Positions 1 to 6,486 of a stretch of 13,432 nt of DNA are shown here, piece after piece. The stretch's first letter is position 1. The number at the start of each line of letters is the position of its first letter. A model generated the notes under the pieces. That model saw nothing but the letters and a program-made list of their open reading frames with translations, made no database searches and was not told where the DNA came from. A program made the position numbers and the translations under genes. The stretch is from Gammaproteobacteria bacterium (GTDB lineage: Bacteria; Pseudomonadota; Gammaproteobacteria; SZUA-229): positions 1-13,432 of the forward strand of contig WTCC01000136.1 of NCBI GenBank assembly GCA_013138755.1. The letters are read 5' to 3'.

Positions 1-221
1 CATTCTTCAACAACTATCGTCCACAGTTCTACTTCCGTACGACGGATGTGACTGGCGCATGTGACCTTCCAGAAGGTACAGAGATGGTCATGCCAGGCGA
101 TAACGTTAAAATGGTAGTAACCCTGATCAACCCGATTGCGATGGAAGAAGGCTTGCGCTTTGCTATTCGTGAAGGTGGCCGTACCGTTGGTGCGGGTGTA
201 GTTGCTAAAATTATAGAGTAA
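1..221 (+). CDS. tuf: Elongation factor Tu, C-terminal part (5' truncated by window)
   Basis: EF-Tu is the GTPase that carries aminoacyl-tRNA to the ribosomal A site in the cytoplasm. The reading frame starts with a split codon at 1-2, and the first whole codon is TTC at 3. Seventy-two residues are visible, all from beta-barrel domain III. They include [29 protein letters not shown] and the near-invariant [12 protein letters not shown] close to the end. The protein ends in KIIE rather than the E. coli ending VLG, and the stop is TAA at 219-221. The GTPase domain lies outside the window. rpsJ follows after 44 nt, as in many non-enteric proteobacteria where the str and S10 operons are joined. 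Identity is certain; whether a second tuf copy exists cannot be told from here. Confidence 0.98.
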   Translation, partial: FFNNYRPQFYFRTTDVTGACDLPEGTEMVMPGDNVKMVVTLINPIAMEEGLRFAIREGGRTVGAGVVAKIIE

Positions 222-265
222 TAATTTTAAGCAATATTATTAAATTTTGAATCCGAGTAAATAGA

Positions 266-577
266 ATGGCTAATCAACACATAAGAATCCGTTTAAAAGC
301 TTTTGACCATCATCTGATTGATAAATCAGCAAGTGAAATCGTTGAAACGGCAAAACGTACTGGCGCTCACGTTAAGGGCCCTATTCCATTACCAACGAAA
401 AAAGAACGCGTTACGATTCTTGTTTCGCCACATGTGAATAAGGATGCACGTGACCAGTATGAGATCCGTACGCATAAACGCATGATGGATATCATTGACC
501 CTACAGACAAAACAGTTGACGCTTTGATGAAGCTTGATCTGTCTGCAGGTGTAGATGTGCAAATTAAACTGAATTAA
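266..577 (+). CDS. rpsJ: 30S ribosomal protein S10 (NusE)
   Basis: S10 is a head protein of the 30S subunit; as NusE it also binds NusB and NusG in transcription antitermination and transcription-translation coupling. The product is 103 aa, the same length as E. coli S10. It shows the family landmarks [14 protein letters not shown] near the N terminus, the extended-loop region with [27 protein letters not shown] split across residues about 38-64, and the RTHKR motif. A GAG Shine-Dalgarno core lies 8 nt before the ATG. It follows tuf closely, so it is probably transcribed with tuf. It is separated from rplC by 343 nt, whereas in the usual S10 operon the two are close. Confidence 0.98.
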   Translation: MANQHIRIRLKAFDHHLIDKSASEIVETAKRTGAHVKGPIPLPTKKERVTILVSPHVNKDARDQYEIRTHKRMMDIIDPTDKTVDALMKLDLSAGVDVQIKLN

Positions 578-589
578 TTCGGTTTAATG

Positions 590-611
590 CTGTTACTTAT
601 AAAGTAAACAG
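590..611 (+). terminator. Stem-loop just after rpsJ, possible weak terminator or processing site
   Basis: CTGTTACTT at 590-598 pairs with AAGTAA at 602-607 and CAG at 609-611, leaving A608 bulged and a 3-nt loop. This gives 9 pairs starting 13 nt after the rpsJ stop. Only TTTA follows, and the T's run into the TATAAT box, so intrinsic termination would be weak. It could separate the tuf-rpsJ transcript from the downstream promoter, or protect the 3' end of rpsJ mRNA. Confidence 0.3.
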
Positions 612-626
612 TTTATAATACGCGCC
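591..626 (+). promoter_or_regulatory. Candidate promoter for rplC and the rest of the S10 operon
   Basis: TATAAT at 614-619 matches the sigma-70 -10 consensus exactly. The next seven bases, ACGCGCC, form a GC-rich discriminator of the kind associated with stringently controlled rRNA and ribosomal-protein promoters. The expected start is near 626-627, at CTTTG. No good -35 box exists at 15-18 bp: the hexamer at 17-bp spacing is TGTTAC. The call therefore rests on the -10 box, the discriminator, the long leader hairpin that begins at the predicted start, and the resemblance to the rpsM promoter. Confidence 0.45.
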
Positions 627-688
627 TTTGTTGCCCGGCTGATAGCAGATTGATGGTTAATCTAGCTATTAAAAGTTGCGGCGCAAAG
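626..688 (+). promoter_or_regulatory. Long leader hairpin at predicted 5' end of rplC transcript
   Basis: The apical stem pairs 640-651 with 659-671, giving 12 pairs (one G-U) with A664 bulged and a 7-nt loop, GATGGTT. The basal stem pairs CTTTG at 626-630 with CAAAG at 684-688 and continues through 631-635 with 680-683, with one bulge. The two stems are joined by an internal loop. About 21 pairs in 63 nt, starting at the predicted +1, suggest a functional RNA element. It could be a binding site for an autoregulatory ribosomal protein or a 5' stabilising structure. Confidence 0.5.
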
Positions 689-838
689 TATAAATTATCG
701 TAAGTCCTTGATGTTGTAGTGTATTCAAAAGGAAACTACGAAAGCAGAATAATTGGCCAGTAGTATCTATATATTGCTTGGTTAAAAGTTTGTTTACAGA
801 ATTTAATTCATTAATTTCGATTTATTTCGTTATTAGCC

Positions 839-891
839 AAAACTAGCTTTTGCTGGGGCTCCTTTGATGGGCTTCGATGAGCTGGTTTTTT
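839..891 (+). terminator. Terminator-like attenuator hairpin upstream of rplC
   Basis: The outer stem pairs 839-848 (AAAACTAGCT) with 880-889 (AGCTGGTTTT): 10 pairs with one G-U. The inner stem pairs 855-861 (GGGGCTC) with 869-875 (GGGCTTC): 7 pairs with three G-U. The loop is 862-868. The descending arm runs into six T's at 886-891. It ends 29 nt before the rplC ATG, so it would act as an attenuator inside the leader. It could be the counterpart of the U-rich hairpin at which L4 stimulates termination in the E. coli S10 leader; that equivalence is inference. The inner stem is weak, so termination may need a factor. Confidence 0.55.
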
Positions 892-920
892 ATTAGTAGA
901 TTTTAGTAATAGGCAAAGAT

Positions 921-1562
921 ATGACTATTGGTGTTGTTGGTAGAAAAGCGGGCATGACGCGCATATTCACTGAGGATGGTAACTCTATTCCGGTCAGTGT
1001 TATCGAGGTCGATTCGAACCGCATTACACAGATTAAAACCATGGAAACTGATGGTTATCAGGCTGTTCAGATAACGACAGGTTCTAGAAAAGCATCTCGT
1101 GTTAATAAGCCTATGGCTGGCCATTTTGCCAAAGCTGGTGTCGAAGCGGGTCGTGGTCTGTGGGAATTTAGAGTTGAGGGTGACGAAGCGGCGGAACTTG
1201 CTGTTGGTGGTGAGCTTTCCTTAGAGATGTTTGAAGCTGGTCAAGATGTTGATGTTACAGGCACAACGATTGGTAAAGGTTTCCAGGGTGGTATTAAGCG
1301 TCATAACTTTACTATGCAAGATGCTACTCATGGTAACTCGATATCGCATCGTTCAAACGGTTCGATTGGTATGTGTCAAACACCTGGTCGAGTGATTAAA
1401 GGTAAAAAGATGTCAGGTCACATGGGTAACGTGCAGCGCACGATACAGTCACTAGAGTTGGTGCGTGTTGATGCAGAACGTGGTTTATTACTTGTTAAAG
1501 GTTCTATACCCGGTTCAAAAGGCGGTAACGTAATTATTAAGTCTGCAGTAAAAGCTAAATAA
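921..1562 (+). CDS. rplC: 50S ribosomal protein L3
   Basis: L3 is an early 50S assembly protein that binds near the 3' end of 23S rRNA; its long loop reaches toward the peptidyl transferase centre. The product is 213 aa (E. coli 209). Visible landmarks are [16 protein letters not shown] at the N terminus, [15 protein letters not shown] at about 69-83, [11 protein letters not shown] at about 111-121, QDATHGNS at 133-140 and the loop QTPGRV. Q153 corresponds to the glutamine that PrmB methylates in E. coli (Q150). AGG at 911-913 lies 7 nt before the ATG. This is the first gene downstream of the structured leader, so any L4-type control would act here first. A 53-nt gap with a small hairpin at 1567-1579 separates it from rplD. 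Confidence 0.98.
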   Translation: MTIGVVGRKAGMTRIFTEDGNSIPVSVIEVDSNRITQIKTMETDGYQAVQITTGSRKASRVNKPMAGHFAKAGVEAGRGLWEFRVEGDEAAELAVGGELSLEMFEAGQDVDVTGTTIGKGFQGGIKRHNFTMQDATHGNSISHRSNGSIGMCQTPGRVIKGKKMSGHMGNVQRTIQSLELVRVDAERGLLLVKGSIPGSKGGNVIIKSAVKAK

Positions 1563-1615
1563 GACGTTCTTGTTAAGAATTTAAGTTAAAAGATAAAGTT
1601 TATAGAGATTAAAAA

Positions 1616-2230
1616 ATGGATCTGCAATTACATAATAGTAAAGAAACAATCACTGTAGCTGATACAGTGTTTGATCTTGAATACAAAGAAAGCTTGATTC
1701 ATCAGTTGGTGACCGCGTATATGGCGGCTGGCCGCTCTGGAACTTCAGCGCAAAAAAATCGCTCGGCAGTAAGGGGTGGTGGTGCAAAACCCTGGGCTCA
1801 AAAAGGTTCAGGTCGTGCACGTGCTGGTACAAGTCGTGGTCCATTATGGCGTAGTGGTGGTGTAACATTTGCTGCTCAACCACGTGACTACACGCAGAAG
1901 CTAAACAAAAAAATGTATAGAGCAGGTATCCGTTCTATATTGTCTGAGCTGAACCGCCAGCAGAGATTAGTTATCGTAGAAGATATCACTGTTGATGCGC
2001 CAAAAACGAAACAGATGACGGCTAAATTGGCTGATCTGGGTGTCGTTAAAACGTTGATCATTACCGAGACAGGCGATGAGAAATTGTATCTGTCAGCACG
2101 TAATATCCCGCATGTTGAAATCACGGATGTTGCTGGTATGAACCCTGTTAACCTGGTTCGTTGTGATCATGTTGTGGTTACAGTCGGCGCAATTCGTGCT
2201 ATCGAAGAGAGTCTTGGAGAGAGCAAGTAA
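1616..2230 (+). CDS. rplD: 50S ribosomal protein L4
   Basis: L4 binds 23S rRNA early in 50S assembly, and its extended loop lines the peptide exit tunnel. In E. coli it is also the repressor of its own operon, acting on transcription and translation. The product is 204 aa (E. coli 201). The tunnel loop spans about residues 40-90 and includes [15 protein letters not shown], with K63 at the position known from E. coli macrolide-resistance work. NKKMYRAG and ILSEL follow in the globular part. It reads as wild type. The last base of its stop codon is the first base of rplW, so the two are likely translationally coupled. It is the obvious candidate to act on the leader before rplC. Confidence 0.98.
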   Translation: MDLQLHNSKETITVADTVFDLEYKESLIHQLVTAYMAAGRSGTSAQKNRSAVRGGGAKPWAQKGSGRARAGTSRGPLWRSGGVTFAAQPRDYTQKLNKKMYRAGIRSILSELNRQQRLVIVEDITVDAPKTKQMTAKLADLGVVKTLIITETGDEKLYLSARNIPHVEITDVAGMNPVNLVRCDHVVVTVGAIRAIEESLGESK

Positions 2231-2526
2231 TGAATCAAGAACGCATGCATCAGATTTTAGTATCACCACATGTTTCTGAGAAAGGTTCACTGTTAGCAGA
2301 TGAGCATAATCAACATGTGTTTAGAGTATTGTCTACAGCGACTAAAACAGAAGTGAAAGAAGCTGTTGAAGGTATGTTTAAAGTTAAAGTAGAAAAAGTA
2401 CGCATCCTGAATGTAAAGGGTAAAACAAAACGTTTCGGTGGTCGCTTAGGTAAGCGCTCTGATATGCGAAAAGCATACGTTACCTTGATGTCAGATAATG
2501 ATATTGATTTCGCTGGTGCGAACTAA
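2230..2526 (+). CDS. rplW: 50S ribosomal protein L23
   Basis: L23 sits at the exit of the peptide tunnel and is the docking site for trigger factor and SRP. The product is 98 aa (E. coli 100). Recognisable parts are the N-terminal LVSPHVSEKGSLLADE, FRVLSTATKTEVKEAVEGMF, and the basic loop KGKTKRFGGRLGKR at about residues 64-77. The ATG overlaps the rplD stop TAA by one base, and the GGAGAG just upstream lies inside rplD. The trigger-factor glutamate of E. coli (E18) matches E18 in SEKG here. A 50-nt gap follows before rplB. Confidence 0.97.
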   Translation: MNQERMHQILVSPHVSEKGSLLADEHNQHVFRVLSTATKTEVKEAVEGMFKVKVEKVRILNVKGKTKRFGGRLGKRSDMRKAYVTLMSDNDIDFAGAN

Positions 2527-2576
2527 TAATTGTCGAAGCAGTATAAGCATTAGATAAGAATCGGATTAGATTAGTC

Positions 2577-3401
2577 ATGGCAATAGTAAAAACTAAACCA
2601 ACCTCACCTGGGCGTCGCTTTGTCGTTAAGGTTGTTAATAAAGAATTACACAAAGGTGCGCCTGAGCGTTCACTGACTGAAAGTAAGAGTAAGTCTGGTG
2701 GTCGTAACAATGCTGGGCGCATCAGTGTTCGTCATATCGGTGGTGGTCACAAACAGCGTTACCGTATCATCGATTTTAAGCGTAATAAAGATGGTATTCC
2801 GGCACGTGTTGAGCGCATCGAATATGATCCAAATCGCACAGCGAATATCGCTTTATTGGTTTATGCTGATGGTGTTAAAACCTACATCATTGCACCTAAA
2901 GGTGTCTCAGCTGGTGACGAATTGCGATCTGGTAGTGATGCGCCGATACGCGCTGGTAACACACTGCCGATTGCTAACATTCCAGTTGGTACACAGATTC
3001 ACTGCGTCGAAATGAAACCTGGTAAGGGTGCTCAGATTGCTCGCAGCGCTGGTACAACTGCACAGTTGCTTGCTCGTGAAGGCGTATATGCTACGTTGCG
3101 GTTACGTTCTGGTGAGATGCGAAAAATTCATACTGATTGTCGTGCGACTATCGGTGAAGTAGGAAACTCTGAGCATTCATTACGTTCGCTGGGTAAAGCT
3201 GGTGCAACACGCTGGCGCGGTGTTCGCCCGACAGTTCGTGGTGTTGTAATGAATCCTGTTGATCACCCACATGGTGGTGGTGAAGGTCGTACATCGGGTG
3301 GTCGTCACCCAGTATCTCCATGGGGTATGCCTACTAAAGGTTACAGAACGCGTAGTAACAAACGCACAGACACTATGATCTTGCGTCGTAGAGACAAATA
3401 A
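2577..3401 (+). CDS. rplB: 50S ribosomal protein L2
   Basis: L2 is a primary 23S rRNA-binding protein needed for subunit joining and peptidyl transferase activity. The product is 274 aa (E. coli 273). An N-terminal OB-like RNA-binding domain is followed by an SH3-like barrel. [23 protein letters not shown] occupies about residues 47-69. The C-terminal signature [14 protein letters not shown] contains H230, matching the E. coli H229 important for activity. The C-terminal basic tail is [16 protein letters not shown]. The Shine-Dalgarno is weak: GGA at 2563-2565 is 11 nt upstream. It lies 50 nt after rplW and 33 nt before rpsS. Confidence 0.98.
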   Translation: MAIVKTKPTSPGRRFVVKVVNKELHKGAPERSLTESKSKSGGRNNAGRISVRHIGGGHKQRYRIIDFKRNKDGIPARVERIEYDPNRTANIALLVYADGVKTYIIAPKGVSAGDELRSGSDAPIRAGNTLPIANIPVGTQIHCVEMKPGKGAQIARSAGTTAQLLAREGVYATLRLRSGEMRKIHTDCRATIGEVGNSEHSLRSLGKAGATRWRGVRPTVRGVVMNPVDHPHGGGEGRTSGGRHPVSPWGMPTKGYRTRSNKRTDTMILRRRDK

Positions 3402-3434
3402 TTCTACTAAGAATAAATAATTGAGGAAGCTGAA

Positions 3435-3707
3435 GTGCCACGTTCATTAAAAAAAGGTCCATTTATTGATCATCACTTGATCACTAAAGTGAACAAAGCG
3501 GTTGAAACTAAAGACCGCAAGCCAATTAAAACCTGGTCGCGTCGTTCAACAGTTTTTCCTGAGATGGTTGGTTTAACTATCGCAGTACATAACGGTAGGC
3601 AGCACATACCGGTTCTCGTTAACGAAAACATGGTTGGCCACAAGTTAGGGGAGTTTGCATTAACTCGTACCTTCAGAGGCCACGTTGCAAACAAGAAAGT
3701 TAAGTAA
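3435..3707 (+). CDS. rpsS: 30S ribosomal protein S19
   Basis: S19 is in the 30S head, contacts S13 and 16S rRNA, and lies near the A-site and P-site tRNAs. The product is 90 aa (E. coli 92). The family pattern is clear: [14 protein letters not shown] at the start, [20 protein letters not shown] at about 33-52, NGRQHIPV, and [16 protein letters not shown] at the end. The start is GTG, preceded by GAGG at 3423-3426 with an 8-nt spacer. No in-frame ATG would preserve the conserved N terminus. It is followed after 11 nt by rplV, which also starts with GTG. Confidence 0.97.
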   Translation: MPRSLKKGPFIDHHLITKVNKAVETKDRKPIKTWSRRSTVFPEMVGLTIAVHNGRQHIPVLVNENMVGHKLGEFALTRTFRGHVANKKVK

Positions 3708-3718
3708 AGGTATTAGTC

Positions 3719-4051
3719 GTGGAAGTTATTGCAAAACATAGATACGCACGAATTTCTCCTCAGAAAGTTCGTTTAATTGCTGACCAGATTCGTGGTTTAC
3801 CGGTAGACAAGGCGCTAGATGCGTTGAATTTCGGTGTGACTAAATCATCTGATCTGATGAAGAAAGTATTGGAATCTGCGATTGCGAATGCAGAGCATAA
3901 TGAAGGTGCGGATATTGACGAGCTTCACGTAGCAAAAGTTTTTGTTGATGAAGGTCCAACGATGAAGCGAATTCAGCCACGTGCTAAAGGTCGTGCTAAT
4001 AGAATTTTAAAACGTACAAGCCATATTACGGTTTGTGTATCTGATAATTAA
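3719..4051 (+). CDS. rplV: 50S ribosomal protein L22
   Basis: L22 contacts all 23S rRNA domains, and its long beta-hairpin lines the peptide exit tunnel opposite L4. The product is 110 aa, equal to E. coli. Landmarks are the N-terminal [38 protein letters not shown] at about 49-67, and the hairpin region [20 protein letters not shown] at about 78-97, which carries the tunnel tip. The end is [13 protein letters not shown]. The start is GTG with AAAGG at 3706-3710, 8 nt upstream and overlapping the rpsS stop. The hairpin shows no obvious deletion of the kind linked to macrolide resistance. Confidence 0.97.
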   Translation: MEVIAKHRYARISPQKVRLIADQIRGLPVDKALDALNFGVTKSSDLMKKVLESAIANAEHNEGADIDELHVAKVFVDEGPTMKRIQPRAKGRANRILKRTSHITVCVSDN

Positions 4052-4090
4052 GCCGGACGCATAGATACAAGCGTATATAGAGAGATAATA

Positions 4091-4789
4091 ATGGGTCAAA
4101 AAGTACATCCAGTAGGTATTCGTTTAGGTATTTCAGCAGATTGGAATGCCAAATGGTATGCGTCGAAAAAAGATTTTCCAAATCTTTTAAATTCAGACAT
4201 ACAAGTTCGTGATTATTTACGTAAAAAACTTGCCAATGCCAATGTGAGTCGTATCCAGATAGAACGTCCTACAGGTTCAGCTAATATCACTATTCATACG
4301 GCACGACCTGGTGTGGTTATTGGTAAAAAAGGTGCAGACATCGAAGTGCTTCGCAGTGAAGTTTCTAAGATTATCGGCTTACACATCAATTCTGTGAAAG
4401 TGAATATCGAAGAAATTCGCAAGCCTGAACTGGATGCGAAACTCGTAGCAGAAAGTATTGCGCAGCAGCTTGAACGCCGAGTGATGTTTAGACGTGCGAT
4501 GAAACGTTCGATTCAAAACACTATGCGCATGGGCGCTCAAGGCATCAAGATTAAAATTGCAGGTCGTTTGAATGGTGCTGAGATCGCACGTAGTGAGATG
4601 TATCACGAGGGTCGCGTTCCATTGCACACCTTGCGTGCTGATATCGATTACGGTACACACGAAGCATTAACTACCTATGGAATCTTAGGTATAAAAGTTT
4701 GGATTTATAAAGGTGAGGTTTTTGACCTTTATAAAGATCTAGAATCGAAAGACGCAACTAATGCAGGCGCTAGCGCCGGTGCTAAATAA
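4091..4789 (+). CDS. rpsC: 30S ribosomal protein S3
   Basis: S3 lies at the mRNA entry channel of the 30S subunit and contributes to ribosomal helicase activity. The product is 232 aa (E. coli 233). The N-terminal [14 protein letters not shown] is followed by a type II KH domain with the loop GKKG at 78-81. The FRRAMKR stretch carries R134, R135 and K138, matching E. coli R131, R132 and K135 at the mRNA entry. The C-terminal domain has [22 protein letters not shown] sequence ([11 protein letters not shown] here). The tail after residue 215 is short and Ala/Gly-rich (NAGASAGAK) instead of the Lys-rich E. coli tail. Confidence 0.98.
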   Translation: MGQKVHPVGIRLGISADWNAKWYASKKDFPNLLNSDIQVRDYLRKKLANANVSRIQIERPTGSANITIHTARPGVVIGKKGADIEVLRSEVSKIIGLHINSVKVNIEEIRKPELDAKLVAESIAQQLERRVMFRRAMKRSIQNTMRMGAQGIKIKIAGRLNGAEIARSEMYHEGRVPLHTLRADIDYGTHEALTTYGILGIKVWIYKGEVFDLYKDLESKDATNAGASAGAK

Positions 4790-4825
4790 CGCCGATAGCT
4801 AACGTCATACTTAGAGGATTAAACA

Positions 4826-5239
4826 GTGTTACAACCTAAGCGTACAAAATTTCGCAAGATGTTCAAAGGCAAGAACCGTGGTCTTGCGCAAACTGGCAAC
4901 AAAGTCAGCTTTGGTGAATTTGGTTTAAAAGCAACAGAGCGTGGTCGCGTGTCTGCGCGTCAGATCGAAGCGGCTCGTCGTGCCATGACTCGTAAAGTAA
5001 AGCGTACGGGTAAGATCTGGATTCGGATATTTCCCGATGTCCCAATTTCAAGCAAACCACTTGAAGTTCGTATGGGTAAAGGAAAGGGTAATGTTGATTA
5101 CTGGTGCTCTAAAGTACAGCCTGGAACAATGTTGTATGAGATGGAAGGTGTGGATGAAGAAACAGCTCGTGAAGCATTTCGTCTAGCGGCAAACAAGTTA
5201 CCTATTAAAACAACTTTTGTAATACGTGCGGTGATGTAA
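4826..5239 (+). CDS. rplP: 50S ribosomal protein L16
   Basis: L16 joins late in 50S assembly and helps position A-site tRNA. The product is 137 aa (E. coli 136). It starts with [12 protein letters not shown], then [33 protein letters not shown] at about 44-56, KIWIRIFPD, and [14 protein letters not shown]82 is the counterpart of E. coli R81, which the RoxA/YcfD oxygenase hydroxylates in some gammaproteobacteria. The start is GTG with AGAGGA at 4813-4818, 7 nt upstream. This is the third GTG start in the neighbourhood. Its stop overlaps the rpmC ATG by one base. Confidence 0.97.
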   Translation: MLQPKRTKFRKMFKGKNRGLAQTGNKVSFGEFGLKATERGRVSARQIEAARRAMTRKVKRTGKIWIRIFPDVPISSKPLEVRMGKGKGNVDYWCSKVQPGTMLYEMEGVDEETAREAFRLAANKLPIKTTFVIRAVM

Positions 5240-5451
5240 TGGCTTCTGCTCAAGAATATAGAAAGATGTCTGAAAAAGACTTAACAGGTGAGTTATTAAA
5301 CTTGCGTCGTGAACAGTTCAACCTGCGTATGCAGATGGGCTCTGGTAACACGCCAAAAATTCACCGTATCAGTATCGTTCGTCACGACATCGCTCGCATT
5401 AAAACTGTGTTGACTGAAATGGGTCAAGCAAAACAGAAAGGTGATTCATAA
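5239..5451 (+). CDS. rpmC: 50S ribosomal protein L29
   Basis: L29 is a small helical-hairpin protein next to L23 at the tunnel exit and part of the SRP/trigger-factor landing area. The product is 70 aa (E. coli 63), with the first helix [23 protein letters not shown] and the second helix [15 protein letters not shown]. The extra length is split between a short N-terminal addition ([10 protein letters not shown]) and the tail QKGDS. Start and stop both overlap the neighbouring genes by one base, giving rplP-rpmC-rpsQ coupling. GGTGA inside the rplP end probably serves as the ribosome binding site. Confidence 0.96.
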   Translation: MASAQEYRKMSEKDLTGELLNLRREQFNLRMQMGSGNTPKIHRISIVRHDIARIKTVLTEMGQAKQKGDS

Positions 5452-5732
5452 TGACTAATGAAAGTGCACAAGCGGTATCTATTACTAAGCGTACCTTGCA
5501 AGGTGTAGTTACTAGCAACGCAGGCGATAAGTCAGCAACAATAATGATTGAACGTAAGATCAAACATCCTGTATATGGAAAGTACGTTAAACGTTCATCA
5601 AAAATACGTCTTCATGATGAAGCAAACGAATGCAACAAAGGCGACACGATCTTAATTGAAGAATGTCGTCCAATGTCCAAGACTAAATCTTGGAAACTTG
5701 TAAAAGTTGTTGAAAAAGCTGCAGAGCTATAA
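5451..5732 (+). CDS. rpsQ: 30S ribosomal protein S17
   Basis: S17 is a primary 16S rRNA-binding OB-fold protein of the 30S body. The product is 93 aa (E. coli 84). The conserved part starts at [22 protein letters not shown] and continues with [43 protein letters not shown] and KVVEKA. About 9 residues (MTNESAQAV) precede the usual start. They are kept because this ATG overlaps the rpmC stop by one base and no better internal start is present. It is the last gene of the S10 block. Its stop codon overlaps a TATAAT sequence. Confidence 0.96.
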   Translation: MTNESAQAVSITKRTLQGVVTSNAGDKSATIMIERKIKHPVYGKYVKRSSKIRLHDEANECNKGDTILIEECRPMSKTKSWKLVKVVEKAAEL

Positions 5733-5740
5733 TCACACCT
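5707..5740 (+). promoter_or_regulatory. Candidate spc-operon promoter at the rpsQ-rplN boundary
   Basis: TATAAT at 5728-5733 includes the rpsQ stop codon. TTGTTG at 5707-5712 is a partial -35 match but only 15 bp away, and no better box lies at 16-18 bp. A C-rich stretch (CACACC) and a T run follow, so a start near 5739-5740 is expected. E. coli has its spc promoter in the same rpsQ-rplN gap. The gap here is only 46 nt and AT-rich, so a chance match is quite possible. Confidence 0.28.
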
Positions 5741-5778
5741 TTTATATTAGGCACAAAGTTTAGGTATAGGTATAAGAC

Positions 5779-6147
5779 ATGATACAAATGCAAACAATTT
5801 TGACTTCCGCTGACAACAGTGGTGCACGCAGCATGATGTGCATCAAAGTTCTTGGTGGTTCGCACCGTCGTTATGCACGTGTCGGTGACGTAATCAAAGT
5901 AAGTATTAAAGATGCTATTCCTCGCGGCAAAGTGAAGAAGGGTGAAGTCTATAATGCGGTTGTTGTACGTACCAGAAAAGGCGTTCGTCGTTCTGATGGT
6001 TCATCTATACGCTTTGATACTAATGCTGCTGTTATTTTAAATGCAAACTTACAGCCAGTAGGCACTCGTATTTTTGGCCCAGTGACTCGTGAATTACGTA
6101 ATGAAAAATTCATGAAGATTGTGTCACTTGCACCAGAAGTACTGTAA
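5779..6147 (+). CDS. rplN: 50S ribosomal protein L14
   Basis: L14 lies at the 50S face near L19, takes part in subunit bridges, and is the binding site of the silencing factor RsfS. The product is 122 aa (E. coli 123). The sequence is highly conserved: [20 protein letters not shown] at about 9-28, [39 protein letters not shown], and [20 protein letters not shown] near the end. The ATG at 5779 gives the family start MIQ and has AGG 8 nt upstream; the ATG three codons later would cut into the fold. It is the first gene of the spc block. Confidence 0.98.
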   Translation: MIQMQTILTSADNSGARSMMCIKVLGGSHRRYARVGDVIKVSIKDAIPRGKVKKGEVYNAVVVRTRKGVRRSDGSSIRFDTNAAVILNANLQPVGTRIFGPVTRELRNEKFMKIVSLAPEVL

Positions 6148-6160
6148 AGGTTAGAAGATA

Positions 6161-6475
6161 ATGAATCGTATAAAAAAAGGTGATCAGGTTATCGTTATCA
6201 CTGGCAAAGACAAAGGTCGCCAGGGTACCGTTTTGAACATTGCTGATGACAAAGTCTTAGTCGAAGCTGTGAATATGGCTAAAAAGCACACTAAACCAAA
6301 CCCTATGGGTGGCGTTGAAGGTGGTATCGTTGATGTGGCAATGCCATTGAGTATTTCTAACGTTATGCTTTTTAACCCTATGACTAATAAAGGCGATCGA
6401 GTTGGTTTTAAAACGCTGGATGATGGTCGTAAAGTCCGTTATTTCAAGTCTAACGGCGAAGTCGTAGACGTTTAA
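6161..6475 (+). CDS. rplX: 50S ribosomal protein L24
   Basis: L24 is one of the two proteins that start 50S assembly, binding the 5' domain of 23S rRNA and sitting at the tunnel exit rim. The product is 104 aa, as in E. coli. The N-terminal KOW motif is visible as [20 protein letters not shown] at residues 5-24. It is followed by [12 protein letters not shown] and [20 protein letters not shown] lies shortly before the ATG, and rplN ends 13 nt upstream. The 11-nt gap to rplE is the place where S8 binds mRNA in E. coli; I see no convincing match to that site here. Confidence 0.97.
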   Translation: MNRIKKGDQVIVITGKDKGRQGTVLNIADDKVLVEAVNMAKKHTKPNPMGGVEGGIVDVAMPLSISNVMLFNPMTNKGDRVGFKTLDDGRKVRYFKSNGEVVDV

Positions 6476-6486
6476 GGTAGAGAATT

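Larger units (their letters stand above)
578..920 (+). promoter_or_regulatory. Long non-coding rpsJ-rplC control region and structured leader
   Basis: This 343-nt gap contains no convincing gene. In order it holds: an imperfect hairpin at 590-611; a consensus TATAAT at 614-619 with a GC-rich discriminator; a long hairpin at 626-688; a weaker hairpin at 714-741 (TTGTAGT pairing with ACTACGA); an AT-rich stretch at about 745-835 where I see only short palindromes; and a terminator-like hairpin with a T run at 839-891. The rplC Shine-Dalgarno AGG is at 911-913. In E. coli the S10 operon is controlled by L4 through a leader upstream of rpsJ. Here only 44 nt precede rpsJ, so I infer that the control leader lies between rpsJ and rplC. 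L4 binding is not shown by the sequence. Confidence 0.6.

Noticed and set aside
219..242. A/T-only stem TAATAAT with ATTATTA after tuf
   Set aside because: Only A-U pairs and a 10-nt loop, too weak to be a terminator, and rpsJ follows closely.
653..703. 16-codon ORF inside the leader hairpin (starts MVNLAIKS)
   Set aside because: No Shine-Dalgarno, its ATG sits in the hairpin loop, and its sequence has no leader-peptide feature such as a run of one amino acid.
793..798. TTTACA resembling a -35 box within the rplC leader
   Set aside because: No acceptable -10 hexamer at 15-19 bp downstream.
867..896. Nine-codon ORF overlapping the attenuator hairpin, with GGGG about 8 nt upstream
   Set aside because: Very short and expected by chance; the GGGG is paired in the stem. 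Conservation in relatives would be needed to take it seriously.
1567..1579. TTCTT-GTT-AAGAA hairpin in the rplC-rplD gap
   Set aside because: Five mostly A-T pairs, expected by chance in AT-rich spacer.
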